A stretch of DNA of 64,000 bases from Monosporascus cannonballus (taxonomy: Eukaryota > Ascomycota > Sordariomycetes > Xylariales), in the NCBI GenBank assembly GCA_004154925.1, contig QJNS01000059.1:186001-250000 (forward strand), written 5' to 3'. Position numbers and translations under genes: made by a program. The notes below the pieces were generated by a model. The model saw only the letters and a list, made by a program, of their open reading frames with translations, ran no database searches and had not been told where the DNA came from. The stretch's first letter is position 1. Every line of letters starts with the position of its first letter. Shown here piece by piece: positions 48,713 through 61,104 of this stretch.

Positions 48713-49618
48713 CCTTAGTCTATCCGGTGTTTATGTCGTGCTTCCAGGCCTGCTTTTTCGGGGTTGTCTGGTGTAGTTCTGTGATACCATGCTAAGTTAA
48801 CTTTTGAGTTCTCATGTTTTCTCCACCATGCAATGCCTAGTAAGGAGTGACGCACCAAAACACACCGGCGTAGTTAGCATCCGAGTCCTATGCGTAGTCT
48901 GGTGGGTTACCCACGAACGCTGGTGGTCAGGAGGTCCGCCGCACGCATGAAGTCATAACTCGGATGAATGAACATCATACCTTATCCACCCAAAGCTAGG
49001 CCTAGGTTCCTCATGTATCCGCTATATAGGAATATCATACCGAACAGGTAATAAAGCGGCTGCGGTATATAATGCGGTAGTCGGCGTTAGGGTGATTCGC
49101 GTAGACATGGCCAAAAGTGAGCATGAGACTCAAATGAAGGTGGGGGATCTTATAAGCCGGCGGAAAGCCAGTAGGAAATTAAGATCAGAAGTAACGAAAT
49201 CATCGAATGGGAATAGTACAGGGATAAGGGGTTTCACCTCATAAGGAAACGAGGAAAGGGGCTGGCTTGGGATACTGAGTGGGAAATTTGTCATGTCAGC
49301 AGATAATTTACTGTACCCATCGCGAATCTCCCGCTCTTTCCGCCAGAGTTCTGGATTTTGACCCAACTTCGCTTATGAACGGGCGTAAAGCTAAGATCAA
49401 CTTACCAGGGACGAGATCAGCGGCAATTCAATTCGTCGTTGTCACCCTGTAATTATCGGAATTTGGACATCTATCACTTTCCTGCGGCACTAGATAATTC
49501 GCTAAATTGTGTCGCGCTGCCTGTGCGAGCAGAGTCATCCCAAGACTCCCACACAGTGCGCGGAGCCCCGTTCAAGATTCCCTCACCCAACTCACCCCGA
49601 AAGGCGCACTCCCCACCA
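48713..49618. other. Intergenic, no gene seen
   Basis: Contains the RRP3 3' region and the upstream region of the Rieske gene. The frame upstream of 49,619 stays open to 49,439 but looks non-coding. Confidence 0.5.
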
Positions 49619-50424
49619 ATGACCACCAGCGTAGCTGCAGCACCCTTCATACCCGGCTCCCGCCGCGAGGACCCGTGGACATTCATCGGGCTCGCTTCGT
49701 CGTTCCCGAACGTCGAGCTCGACGGGACCAGCCTGGCGGAGAAGCGGTCCTGCGATGGCGACAGCGCGGCGGGGTGCAAGGTGTTCCAGATCCCGCGGGC
49801 GACCGCGCCGGGGGTGGTGGCGGACGACGCCGTCGCCGCGGAGGAGGTAGCGATCAGGGAAGGAGAAGAGGCGTGGTCCCCGGAATACTTCAGGGGGCTT
49901 AAGGACCAGGTCCTCGTCTTTCGGTATAAGGGGAAGTTTTACGCCGTTGATAACGTGAGTTTCGTCCGTCGTTCCATGGTCGCCGTCTTCCCTTGCTTTC
50001 TCCTCCTTCCCGGCCTATACCCCCCCCCCTTCCCCTCCCCCGATAATCGCATTAACGCGTCTTCTCCCACGCGGGCAAAAGGACTAGACCTCGCTAACCA
50101 GGGAGAGGGGGTAAACAGCGGTGTCCGCACTCGTCCTACCCGCTGTCCAACGGCACGCCGTTCGACATCGAGGACTTCGGCGTCGTCCTGAGCAGCGGTC
50201 TGACGTGCCCCAAGCACGGCTGGTCCTTCGACTTGTTCACGGGCCAAGCCGACCGCGGGAACTACCGGCTCGGCATCTGGGAGGTCCAGTTGCGGCCCGT
50301 GGCGGCCGGCGGCTCCGACAAGGGGCGGGGCGCGGGCACGGATGGCGCGGGGGGAGCTGAGGGGGGCGTTGAGGGGGAAAGTGAGGTCTGGGTTAGGCGG
50401 AAGCAGAGGGATCGGGTAGGGTAG
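49619..50424 (+). CDS. Small Rieske [2Fe-2S]-domain protein
   Basis: Two exons, 49,619-49,954 and 50,119-50,424, joined by a 164-bp intron (GTGAGT...AACAG, phase 0; CTAAC at 50,094). 213 residues. The cluster ligands are visible: C114-x-H116 in RCPHSSYPL and C142-x2-H145 in CPKHGWSFDLFTG, preceded by the Rieske beta-strand segment VLVFRYKGKFYAVDN. No catalytic oxygenase domain follows; the tail is Gly-rich then charged (EVWVRRKQRDRVG). This is the layout of single-domain Rieske ferredoxin-like proteins, likely an electron carrier, partner unknown. The intron holds long C-runs. The start at 49,619 (MTTSVAAAP) is the most plausible; an in-frame ATG at 49,439 would add 60 odd residues. Confidence 0.85.
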
Positions 50425-52521
50425 GTGCTTGGGTGATCATCGATCGCAGTGTGTGAACGACCCCCCGGGCCGTGCCGAACCTGTCTGCCATTCACGGGTT
50501 CTGCCTAGACTCGACCAGTCGCCCATGATTCCGTCCCGGGGGTAGGAGGCCAGTCGGCTCTGAAGCGGCCTCATCCTGCAACCTCCTATGCTACCATTAC
50601 CGGCATTCCAGGGCCGTAGGAAAGCTTGTTCTTTGCAGAGGAGCTTTCTGGGATAGGGTGGTGAGACACAGATGATGCGCCCAGCAAGTTTATATACTCC
50701 AAGGTACTCCGGTGTATACGTGAATAGATTCGGTTTAGGAGGAGCGCGAATTAGGGGCAGAATATCTAGAGTTAGATACGAGGAAGCAAGCTTGGAAGGC
50801 GCGAATGGGACCATCTCCTGTGATTAGGGGTTACCTACTGGGACAGATAGTCGTTAAACAACAAGCTGAGTGTACGATGGAGGCGGTTCGCTAGATAGAT
50901 AATGGTTATAGTAAATACCACTTCAGATGATGAGGCCAAGCCCAACTTCAATGGGCTAATAGCTGATCTTCAATCCATCGAAGACGTGGCTGCTCTACGT
51001 CAAGCAGAGACAGTGAATTCAGTTTCTATGATATGGATCTCGCTCGGGATTCAAGACAATTGCACAACCCCTGGACGCCGCTGCCTGCAACATCAGCGAA
51101 TTCGACTGTCTTCCTCCCCCTTCTCCTGCTTTAGATAACATGCCTAGACAAACCCAGTTTCTCTTCTGGTAGACATTGGCCCCCAGAGCTCCGCCCAACA
51201 GAAAAGTCCGGAGCCGCAAGTCAACCAAGCATATACGCTGAAGAAGTATCATAAGTCCATACCCCGCTCCGTCTAGTTAAGCAGCTCAATATCAGTAACG
51301 AGTATAACTCGTTTCTGTCAGTCTGTGTCCGTCTGTCTCTCATCTTCGTAACAAGACTGGTACCATCGTCTAACACTCCAAACAAGCTAGGAGTTACCCA
51401 TTCTCTTTCAATCGTCATCAAAAACACACACTACACCAATCAGATATACACACACCGTTCCTCGGCTCAAGTCGCAACCACCTGTTTATTCAAACATAGC
51501 CACGGCGTCACAGACCATTACATAGTCCTGACTAAGCACCTACCTAGTAAACCATGCACTCGTCCATTGAGCTATCCATCTACCTAGTCTATCTCTCCAT
51601 CCTCGATAACATACCCGGCTGCGCCCGTCCGCAGGGTCGGTCGGTGAGCCGATGTGTGGGTCTTCCAGTAGAGGCCAGGGGCAGCTCTGAACCGTCCGGA
51701 CCCTCCCGCGCGGCGCGCATAACGGGCCGCATCAGGGCTAGCAGGGCCTCTCTCTGTCCCTAGCTCACTAGCATGGAGGTCTGTTTTGCTACATGGGCCT
51801 CCTTATTCGCTACAGGTCCGCATGACGATGGCAGAGCGGCAATGACTGCCGGACCCAACCAGCTGGACGGATACAGAAACGAGTGGTGGAAAGGCCACGG
51901 GGCTGCCCGCCCTCAGCGCAGCGTTGGTCAATTACTGGTAGTTGGGTAGTGTGGGATTGTGGGGTTTCCGAGCTGTAACGAATGTCAATGGGGACTACGT
52001 TCACCTATGGGAGATAAGAAATGGATAAGAAGTTTTGATACCCGATATGGGGTCCTTTGCTAAGCCTCTAGTGGGTTTTTATCTTCTTTTCACCTTCTCT
52101 GACAATTTGTTCTACTCTGTCACAGAGAGTTCAGATGTCAACTATTTCGCTGGTTCGAGTTGACGAGTGGAACGCCATGCGAATGCAGCTACTACGTCGA
52201 AGCTAAGCTACCCTTCGGGGAGGATCTCCATGGTTGAAAGAAAGGTGGAAACGGTCGAACGCGCTTATATTGCGATGGCCAACAAGGCTGGGGTCTGTTG
52301 AATGTGCCCCTCTTACATGAGCCTGCATTATACAGATTTCCATCCGTCTATTTCCAGATAAAAGAAGATAATAGCTTTGAAGGTGCCAATTCAAGCGCGA
52401 CAGCATGTGTCTGTGACGAAAGGCTAACAGAAAAGGAGGCCAAAAGGCTTCGGTGACGGCACTAATATAAGCGGGAATGACACGAGAGAGGTAGCATTGA
52501 GGAGTAGAGGGTTGAGGAGGT
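50425..52521. other. Intergenic, no convincing gene
   Basis: Two kilobases with only short frames (for example 50,814-50,437 on the minus strand, 125 codons, no recognisable motif). It holds the 3' ends of the flanking genes. Confidence 0.4.
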
Positions 52522-53357
52522 TCAATCCTCCTCCTCGTCGCCGCCGGCCGCAGCTTTCGCTACACCGTTCCTGGCTCCAGTTGGAGCGTCGATGCCGACA
52601 CTGTCCTTGGTAGCTGCGGCAGGCTCCTCCTCCTCGCCTTCGAGCTCTTCCTCTTCAGTCGCGTCGTCCTCCGTAATGCCATCCTCGTCGACTTCGTCCT
52701 CATCGCCTTGTTCCTCGCCATCATCGACTACCGGGACTGGCTCATCATTGGCGGCTGTAGTCTTTTGTTTTTTATTAGGAGGAGCCGGAGCTGAGGCTTG
52801 TTCTGCTGGAAGAAGACATGTTGTTAGAAGGTGGAGGAGGACTCGCCGACCCGGCGTAGAAGGCTGCGCATCGGTGCGAGAGTCGTTAGGTGGTTCAACA
52901 CCCAGAGGCGACTTACCATTGACGCCATTCTTTCCTTCTGGATCTCCCTCCTCGTCGTACTCATCCTCTTCCTCCTCTTCCTCGTCATCTTCAACGTCCT
53001 CGTCATCTTCATCGTCCTGATACCTGTCGGTTGGTGGTTAGCAGATGTCCATGTGATTCCTTGACAACAACTGCTCAGCCTCATAACGACAGGACCGACC
53101 ATTGCACGAAGAATTGACGCAGTAGGAGTTGACGTGTGCGCACCGAGGGAAATTTCAAGCGAAGCCAGACCATAATTTGCGACAGGAAGGTCCGATTGGG
53201 TGGAATCGAGCTTTCGCCGAGCGCTGTGGACGAAGCACAGGAAGATAGGGGGTTATCGGGCTTAAGAATTGACTTACTCCTCTTCTTCTTCGCTTTCATC
53301 GCTTGGAAGAGCAACGAGCTCTTCTTCCTCCTCCTGCTTCCTCTTGCGCGAAGACAT
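52522..53357 (-). CDS. Highly acidic, nuclear-type low-complexity protein
   Basis: Three exons, 53,357-53,278, 53,023-52,917 and 52,805-52,522, with introns GTAAGT...GACAG (254 bp, GCTAAC branch) and GTAAGT...TCCAG (111 bp). Phases add up to 156 residues. It begins MSSRKRKQEEEEELV, has a long Asp/Glu run in the middle (exon 2, 52,930-53,020), a basic nuclear-localisation-like PPNKKQKTT, more acidic repeats, and ends GGDEEED. No fold can be recognised. Acidic histone chaperone or nucleolar roles are possible but unproven. The opposite strand gives a misleading serine-rich frame. Confidence 0.75.
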
Positions 53358-56300
53358 GGCCGATATTTATATTGCGATATCTAATCGATATATATTGTGG
53401 TAATATTTAAGTAGTAGGTTGGCGCCGGATGAGGAAAGCGAAGTTGAAAGTGCGAGAGAAAAAAGCTGGAACAGTAAGACGTGCAGAAAGGGAAAAGCTG
53501 GGGAGAAGGAGAGGAAACTAGGGGCGGTTGCGGTTGCGCCTGGGGGAAGGCTGGCTCAGGAAGGGAGAAAAGATCAATGGGACGGGTAAAGCGAGGAGCT
53601 GGGTGGGAAGCGCAGAGGACAGAGAGGGGGGGGGGAGGGGGGAGCTCTGGGAGCTTTCCTGCCTCCCGCTTGCTCTGCCATTGCTATTGCCTGCGCAGCA
53701 ACACAACCTACTGCCTATACTCCTCCCGTTTGATGTCGACATGGGGTGTGGGCCATCCTTGTGGCTGCGGAGAAGAGGTTATGATAGCGAGCAAGTCACT
53801 GCATGCGCTACAAACAATGGCATAGTACCTTCGGGCTCATCATGGTGTGTAGGTCGGTTAGGTTGGTTTGGGGGGGGACTGTGATCGCCGGTGAGCTTAA
53901 ATTCTAGGAAGGGGGAGGAAACAGAGGAACATGGGAGAAACCCCAGAGGGCTGGTTGGTCAGTGGCCGGCCCAACCTTGGGGAGCAGCAGCTGGAGCTCA
54001 GACCTCCTTTGGCGGCTGAGATCTGACCTCCCTCAATGAGCTTATCCAACCCCTGCCAGCCGGACGTTTCTATGTACTCAGTAGCCCTGCTTTAAGATGA
54101 CTGCATGATTCCTCGAAAGGGAATAGCCGTTGCGAGACGGCAGATCGGAAGAGGGACGTCACCACTGCCGATATCACGTGAGCGCCGAGCCTGAAAGTGT
54201 AACACATGGTGCTGAAGCTAGGTTCGGGGCCGGTCGAACGTACTATGTTACGTGATTCGGCTTTCTCGTAAGCGAGGCAGGTAGGCCCCGAGCCCTACGC
54301 ACACCCTGGCATGTTTACCCAAGAGAGACAATTGCGTCGACTGACAACCATGGATGCCCTTACAACTATATTGTTGTTGAGTAATAGCTGAAGGGTAAGC
54401 GCCGCCCTAGCAAAATTGTACGCTGCGTGGCTGAGTTTGGGGCTCTGCCTACAGGGGGGGGAAGAAGTCTCAAAACGGAGAGCGGCAAGTCCGAATCACA
54501 ATTTCCAAAAGTGTTTCTTAGACAAACTCCGGGGCAGAGGACAGAAAGATAAATCAGTAGAGGAGTTGGGCTGGCTTGGAAGGACACAGGGAATGGCCAG
54601 AAGTTAGACAGCGCTATGCAATGTGCCGAACCAAGTACTCACAGGCGAGGTCGTCCTCACCATGGCGCTATTCACCCCTTTCGGTGGCGCGTATGCAGTG
54701 CCGCCATTAGGCGCGCTCGTGGTAACCCAGCCCAGTGGTGCTGCGATAAGTAAGCTATACACCGGATAAATCAATGCAGGTGCTGTGATACAACCAAGAT
54801 GGTTGGGGCTATGTTGCCAATGCATTGGCCGCGCTTCTTATGTCTTCGGTATTAGTTCTTGGCTGTAATGTGTAATAAGCTTTCTTGGTATAGCGTCGGC
54901 TAATTGAGGCCGCCGGAGTTAGAAGATAGGACGAAAGGCGATAGCCAATGCTTGGATTTCATACGTCACCAGAACACCTTGACACATCGGGCATTATGCT
55001 AAAGCTCTCATTCATGGCTTGTTAGAAAAACACAATTTGCATGAACAACAGGGGAGTCTGGAGAGGCCCGAGTCAATCCATACAATCAATCTGCAGCGTC
55101 AACGGGGCGAGAAACCCTAGAGATTCAGGGCCGATCCGAAATATACTCTCTGCCCTGCCGTCAGATATACCATGACGTAAGCCCGTGGGGGCCCTTGTTT
55201 TGCAGGCAATTTCGAGCATTACCAACTACCCAGGTAGTTTACGTTCATAAGAAGGCAATTATGTAGACATGGATAGTAGACGACCCGGTTGTGGTACGTA
55301 AGAAGCTCACCTTTGCCGCTTCTCTTGTCTAGTTCCAAAAAGTTCAAGCGACCATGTGCTTCATGTCTTCCCCATATTTACCCCTAGCTGCTAAGAAACT
55401 TCCAAGACCCTTAGCTCTCACAGATCGGCTTGACAGGTGTTTCCGTTACGCTTCCGTTGTTTCCATCCAGCTTCCAAGACATACCAGGGACAATGGTGCT
55501 GGCAACTGGCCAGGGAGCGAGATGGGGTTCAGCTCCCTAATAGGAAAGAGGTATGGGTCTCGTAACGCTTCCGGGATAAACTAATGGCACCAAAATGATG
55601 GCCTAACTACTAGGTAAACACGGCGGACCCGAAGAGTTGGTTAATAGGCATCCAAGGTCGGAGACGGGGATGACAGATGCTATTTTATGTCGATTTTTAG
55701 TATGGGCAAGCAGATCCAAGATACTGCACGGCTGAGACGAGCGGATGTCACTTAGTCGATCCAGCTTGCATGATGCTACTCTCAGGCGTGGGTTGCTTCC
55801 AGAGAACAGAATCACGCAATATATATCTTCTAAGCTATTTCAAGCTGCTACGGGTTAGCAGTGGACCACTACGGAAACTCCCTAGTCAACGAACCGCTTC
55901 ACCTTTGGACTGACCTCATGATCTACAATGGACCTGCCTGCCCACCTACTGTGTAGGCAGCTGCTATGCAGACAGATTACACACATAGGTCATCGATCAG
56001 ACTATACAGGAGGCGATGTTAACCAAATATTAAAGAGCCTAGCAATTAGGTCAGATTGTTCGGAATTTCTGGGAGTATTCGCACTGCTTCTTATGCTGAC
56101 CTGAGGCTGAAGGCAATGGAAATTAAAGATCCCTTAAAGCTGGCATCATGACCAGGGCAAGGGTGGGAAATTGTTTAAGAAATTCCTTTTCCTTTCCTGT
56201 TCTGTTTTCGTCAGGAGCGTTCCGACGAATAGGCACCCTTGCTCAACCCGTGGCACCCCTGCTCATATTGACATTTAACTCAGGCACGTTAGGAAAAAGC

Positions 56301-57076
56301 GATTTGTCAGGCCATCTGAAAGTTCAGGTGTTTATGCTGTTTAGAGCTAGCCCAAGGGACCTTTGAAAGGTACGGAGGGATCTCGTAGCGACCGCCTCAG
56401 GTTGCAGGTGTCTTCGATATATGCCGTAAACTTGGATTATGCCTGCAATCTCAAATTCCCCATCAAATATTCAGCACCTTTTTACACGCTAAGCAGCCTA
56501 AATCACGACTTCATTCACTTGGAATCATAGTAACCTCAATAAAGCAGTAAATCCGCGCTTTAGTTTCCGTTTCTATGATCGATCGATTAGGCGCATACTT
56601 TCTACTACTAATAAATCAGTTTCTCGCTATTCCGCTTGATGAGCCATTGAAGCGGCATCCCTACTATTTTACGGACCCAGTTAACTGAGCCGTGCAAGCG
56701 GCGGTCCACCCTCATCTCCACCTGACTGTATGTATTGAAGGCTACCTAGTAGCTGCCTTTGTGCCTTAGAGCCTAGACCAGTTCTTACATAAACCATTTC
56801 TTACCTTTTTCTCTTTGTTCCCTCTTACATTCCTGCCTCTTCTGGGGATCTAAGGTTATCCACCGTTTATGTTGACTGGTCGAGGGTATTCTGTCTTATC
56901 ACCTCGTCTCATCCCACAACGGCTCGAGGGGGAGTTCGTGATGGAGCAGATGCAAGCACTTTCCCCTCTTGTCTGAGACACGCATAAACACACAGTTGGC
57001 CCAACCGTGTACGACCACAACATCCCATCTCTTGCATCATATCAGAGGGCAAGACGCCGCCGACTCGTGCCTCTCC

Positions 57077-57077
<1 letters not shown>
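53358..57077. other. Long stretch without a convincing gene
   Basis: About 3.7 kb of normal GC content. Frames are short (all under 120 codons) and lack recognisable motifs or splice patterns I could join. There is a G-rich run at 53,625-53,640. Untranslated RNA or a fast-evolving gene cannot be excluded. Confidence 0.4.
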
Positions 57078-57150
<73 letters not shown>

Positions 57151-57217
57151 CGGGGGGNNNNNNNNNNTTGCAACATATCAGAGGGCAAGACGCCGCCGAC
57201 GCGGGCCTCTCATTGGG
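57032..57217. repeat. Assembly gap in a G-run with duplicated flanks
   Basis: A G homopolymer of about 72 bases (57,079-57,150) plus CGGGGGG is followed by ten N (57,158-57,167). The flanks are near-identical copies: TTGCATCATATCAGAGGGCA from 57,032 and TTGCAACATATCAGAGGGCA from 57,168, continuing for about 47 bp. A C-run follows at 57,219. This looks like a sequencing or scaffolding artefact over a short tandem repeat, not biology. Confidence 0.85.
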
Positions 57218-58176
57218 CCCCCCCCCCCCGTCCCCCGGAACAGAAACAGATACTGAGCCCTTTGCTTGTGGCACGGCACACACACACACTCGTTACTAGT
57301 CATCAAAACATCGCAACACTCAGAACGGCAACTTATACGGCAGGTTATAGGGGCAAGCAGTGCTTCGTTACAGACAGCACATAAACTGACCGCGGCTGAG
57401 TGACCGGCAGCGGTCAGGAAGGCCCTGGAGACCAGAAGTGCGATGGAAGAAAGGTGCTGAACTTTGCATACCACTGCTATCCATCCTTTGCCGCGTCTTT
57501 GTTCTAATTTCCCCGCTCGAAGGCCACGACAAGCCCGAGTCAAGTTCTTATGCAACAGCATTGTTCAAATTGAGCTTGTTATTTCGATTCTTCAACTTCA
57601 CCCGGATCTGATTGACTTCATCTGGGTTTCCGCCGCCCACCTGGCTGGGTACCGAACGTGAGGGAGATAGGTATCGGATCCCTCCTTTGCCCATCTTAAC
57701 ACAACTCTTCCGACCATTGATTGGGAAGCAAAGTTTGACGATATTGTACAAGAATTGTTTCGCCAAGCACAGTACGTCCGTCACCTGGACCTGGACCCGG
57801 ACCTGTATTTTCTGTGGGCCAGTGGGAAGCTCACCAGGCCCTGACCGGGGATACTCATTTGTACCTTACATTTGACAACTGCAGGGAGTGTTCGGATGCT
57901 GGGAAAATTACCGGCTCACCACCTGAACCCCCAAACCCATTTCATTCGTCAATTTATTCTCTAGCGAAATCCCAGATTCCCCTTTCAGCTACGTACAGTC
58001 CCTTACCTACAACTACCAGATACCAGTATCTTGTCAACTCCAATAATAACCTCGTACACTTCTTCCTGTACGATTCACCCTTGTCATTCAGAATTCACAG
58101 ACGACACCGAGCCAGGAGATCGGGGTACTCGAGGCGCCATACTAGGGCCTAACCGGCTGGCCATTGCCCGCCGAGC
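57218..58176. promoter_or_regulatory. Upstream region of the TBC gene
   Basis: About 950 bp without a gene. The last 250 bases are pyrimidine-rich (for example CCCTTTCAGC, CTTACCTACAACTACC), typical of filamentous fungal promoters and 5' leaders. No specific site is claimed. Confidence 0.35.
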
Positions 58177-61104
58177 ATGGCGAGAACAATGGCCCAGGCC
58201 GACGAGATGGACCCGTACCCCGTATATCCCTCGGGACGCCCACAAAGAATTCCTGAACATGCGGTATACTCCCCACAATATGATGATTCATATCCAGTAG
58301 CTCTTGACGACCTAGCTCTAGGACTAGGGCAGGGTCCGGCGTATAGAGACTATGGACCCTACGCCCTCGCAAACCAGCACATCGTGGAGGTCAGTCATTC
58401 GAAACAAGCCCCTGACTCACCAGTGACGGCGCCGTGGGCCGGTCACGCCATGAACCGCGACCGCGACGACACCCACTACACTTCTTCGTCTGCCGCCACG
58501 ACGCCATTCCCTTCTTACGTTCGCACCTCAGGCTCGACCTGTACGGCCCCCTCCACAATAGACGAAAGTCCTATTCCGTCACAGCTGCCCTCTCCACGCT
58601 GTGACTCTCGTGCGAATAGCGGCAACTCAGCCGAATATGGCCAGACTGCAGCTTCGGCACCATGTCAACAGGATCCCTCAGAAACAAGCCGGAGGAACAG
58701 CTCGCTTACTTCGGAGACGCGGGACGCATTTCCTCCCTTGCGAAGTCCCATAAATAGCATCTTCGACGCCCGATATCCGACAACAGAGCCTGCGTCGCCC
58801 AGATCGGTAGGAAATTTCTCGAGGCCCAGGAACGCGAGCAACGCGCGCATGTACCCAGATATAAGAGCACATCCGTCTAACCTGATGCGATCTGAACCGA
58901 ATCGTTTCGATATCTCGCCCAATCATACTCCATCCACCGCCTCGTGGCCTCGGGAACGAGGCCAATCCGTCTCCTCGAACCAGTCCGCCGCTACGTTCGC
59001 CTCGCTTCCGATTCGACCGTCCGAGATGCATCACGGCGACAGCTTCCATAGCAGGACTCGGCAGCCGAACACGTCGAGTTCCCGTCCACCCGTCTCCTAC
59101 AACCGTATGGATGGCAGTAACGGTCCATTTTGGAGCCCCGACCCAATTCCTCGTATGGCTTCGTTACCCTCGGACGAATTACGATCGAGATACCGACCAC
59201 AGCAGTCAGAGTCCACAACGCAGGGCACGACGGAAACGGGGAGGAGCAGTATCTTGACGAGGATGGGCTCTCGAGCGTCGATGTATCGACAGTCCACATT
59301 TCGAATCTCGATGTATGGAGGGCCGGTAGACGAAGAATTCAGCGTCGACGATGTAATAGGTCTGTACGGAAACGAGTACGAGGACGATTCTGGGCGCGAG
59401 GACAATGGCGACGACAACGACTCAAGGCCGCCGACGGCGGGATCGGAGTTAAGGAGGAGAACGCTAGTGTTGAATGCAATGACAGGCCCTCCACCTATGC
59501 CGACTGCACCTGCCAAGGTCCCCGACTCTGAGACAATTGTACGAGACTCGGCTGCAATCCGGGCCTCTGGTGCTCCGTCTTTCCCCACGGAGAGACTCCC
59601 AGAGGACCCTCCAGAGGATCCCCCAGAGGACTCGCTGGAGGGACCGCCGAAGGAACCTCCGGAGGAGGCGGAAATTAGCGATAGTGTAGATCTCGAGGCG
59701 AAGCATGACTCGGGAATGGTAGTGGTCGAGGATGGCCTACGGGATGACGACGATACCGACTTTCGCCCGCGCATGCTAGAACGACAGCAGACCGACATGA
59801 CCTTGACTCTGGATGCCGACAGAGACCGCTATGGTTTCCGCAAGCAAAACCAGTATATCACCCGTGACCAGTACAATGCCTGGAACGATGGATATACGGA
59901 ATATCTCGCAAGGAGGAAGAAGAAGTGGTGTGCGTACCTGAAGGAAAACGGGCTTATGACGGACAACCCCAACCGGTTCCCTCCTCGATCTGCGAAGACG
60001 AAGCGGTTTATCCGCAAGGGCATCCCCCCCGAATGGCGAGGTGCAGCATGGTTCTATTATGCTGGAGGTCCCGCAATCCTCGCGAAGCATGCAGGGTTAT
60101 ACGATGAGCTTCTGAAACGAGATGTTAAGGATGTCGACCTTGAGGCCATCGAGCGTGACCTGCACCGTACTTTTCCCGACAACTTTAAGTTCCGCTCACA
60201 TTCCGCCTCTGCACTAGCCGAACCCGCAGGGTCGCGCAATAGCCAATACACGGTGAAAAATGCGCCGCCAAGTGACGGAACGAAAAGGCGCGAGACGCCG
60301 ATGATCTCATCCCTGCGCCGCGTACTACACGCTTTCGCCATCTACAATCCGCGTATCGGCTACTGCCAATCACTCAACTTCCTCGCGGGCTTACTCTTGC
60401 TCTTTGTCGAGACAGAGGAACACGCCTTCTGGCTCCTAAACATCATAACTCGAGTCTACCTTCCCGGAACGCACGAGGTCAGCCTTGAGGGAGCCAATGT
60501 CGACCTCGGCGTTCTAATGTCCGAGCTCAGGGAGTCACTGCCGGCGGTCTGGGCCAAGATCGGCGGCGAGCTGGACGGCACAGACACGGCTTCGATTCGA
60601 ACCAACAGACTTCGAAGAAACAGGAATAAGCAGCTCGAGCCCACGAGACTCCCTCCCATCACGCTCTGCATGACGGCCTGGTTCATGAGCTGTTTTATCG
60701 GCACGCTCCCCATAGAGAGCACACTGCGGGTGTGGGACGTCTTCTTCTACGAGGGCTCCAAGACGCTCTTCCGCGTCGCCATGACCATCTTCAAGCTAGG
60801 CGAGGCCGAGATCAAGGCCGTTGGGGATCTTATGGAGATCTTCCAGGTGGTGCAGACGATCCCGCGCAGATTCATCGATGCCAACGCCCTGATAGATGCC
60901 TGCTTCAAGCGCCGCAACGGGTTTGGCCATATAAGCCAGGACACAGTCGACCAGAAGAGGATGGAGCGGCGGTTCCTCGTCAAGGCCGAGAAGGAAAAGA
61001 TGACCCTAGGCGACGATGCCGTCATTCCCGACTTCAATTTCAAGAGGAAGGGCCCCCTCTGGAGCCGTCGGAAAGAATACACCTTTCCAGCTGAGATGAT
61101 GTGA
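58177..61104 (+). CDS. TBC-domain Rab GTPase-activating protein (MSB3/MSB4/GYP3-like)
   Basis: A single exon of 975 residues. Residues 1-540 are disordered, rich in Ser/Pro, with an imperfect Pro/Glu repeat (PEDPPEDPPEDS) near 475. The conserved part starts DRYGFRKQNQYITRDQYN (about 550), then RKKKWCAYLKENGL and RKGIPPEWRG (about 613), which opens the TBC domain. Catalytic fingers are present: Arg in DLHRTFPDN (about 661) and Gln in IGYCQSLNFL (about 727). An insert at 680-700 and another at 800-815 (Arg-rich) interrupt the domain. It ends about residue 895 with a short basic tail. The pre-TBC motif matches yeast Msb3/Msb4, GAPs for Sec4 and other Rabs in polarised secretion. The ATG at 58,177 is the first of three close in-frame ones. 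Confidence 0.92.
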   Translation: MARTMAQADEMDPYPVYPSGRPQRIPEHAVYSPQYDDSYPVALDDLALGLGQGPAYRDYGPYALANQHIVEVSHSKQAPDSPVTAPWAGHAMNRDRDDTHYTSSSAATTPFPSYVRTSGSTCTAPSTIDESPIPSQLPSPRCDSRANSGNSAEYGQTAASAPCQQDPSETSRRNSSLTSETRDAFPPLRSPINSIFDARYPTTEPASPRSVGNFSRPRNASNARMYPDIRAHPSNLMRSEPNRFDISPNHTPSTASWPRERGQSVSSNQSAATFASLPIRPSEMHHGDSFHSRTRQPNTSSSRPPVSYNRMDGSNGPFWSPDPIPRMASLPSDELRSRYRPQQSESTTQGTTETGRSSILTRMGSRASMYRQSTFRISMYGGPVDEEFSVDDVIGLYGNEYEDDSGREDNGDDNDSRPPTAGSELRRRTLVLNAMTGPPPMPTAPAKVPDSETIVRDSAAIRASGAPSFPTERLPEDPPEDPPEDSLEGPPKEPPEEAEISDSVDLEAKHDSGMVVVEDGLRDDDDTDFRPRMLERQQTDMTLTLDADRDRYGFRKQNQYITRDQYNAWNDGYTEYLARRKKKWCAYLKENGLMTDNPNRFPPRSAKTKRFIRKGIPPEWRGAAWFYYAGGPAILAKHAGLYDELLKRDVKDVDLEAIERDLHRTFPDNFKFRSHSASALAEPAGSRNSQYTVKNAPPSDGTKRRETPMISSLRRVLHAFAIYNPRIGYCQSLNFLAGLLLLFVETEEHAFWLLNIITRVYLPGTHEVSLEGANVDLGVLMSELRESLPAVWAKIGGELDGTDTASIRTNRLRRNRNKQLEPTRLPPITLCMTAWFMSCFIGTLPIESTLRVWDVFFYEGSKTLFRVAMTIFKLGEAEIKAVGDLMEIFQVVQTIPRRFIDANALIDACFKRRNGFGHISQDTVDQKRMERRFLVKAEKEKMTLGDDAVIPDFNFKRKGPLWSRRKEYTFPAEMM

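Noticed and set aside
50437..50814. 125-codon frame on the minus strand as a gene
   Set aside because: No recognisable motif, no splice pattern, composition like the neighbouring non-coding DNA.
52592..53020. 142-codon serine-rich frame on the + strand
   Set aside because: Exact antisense shadow of the Asp/Glu-rich exons of the acidic protein on the minus strand.
56909..57384. Proline- or glycine-run frames of about 95-127 codons
   Set aside because: Produced by the G homopolymer and the N gap, not a gene.
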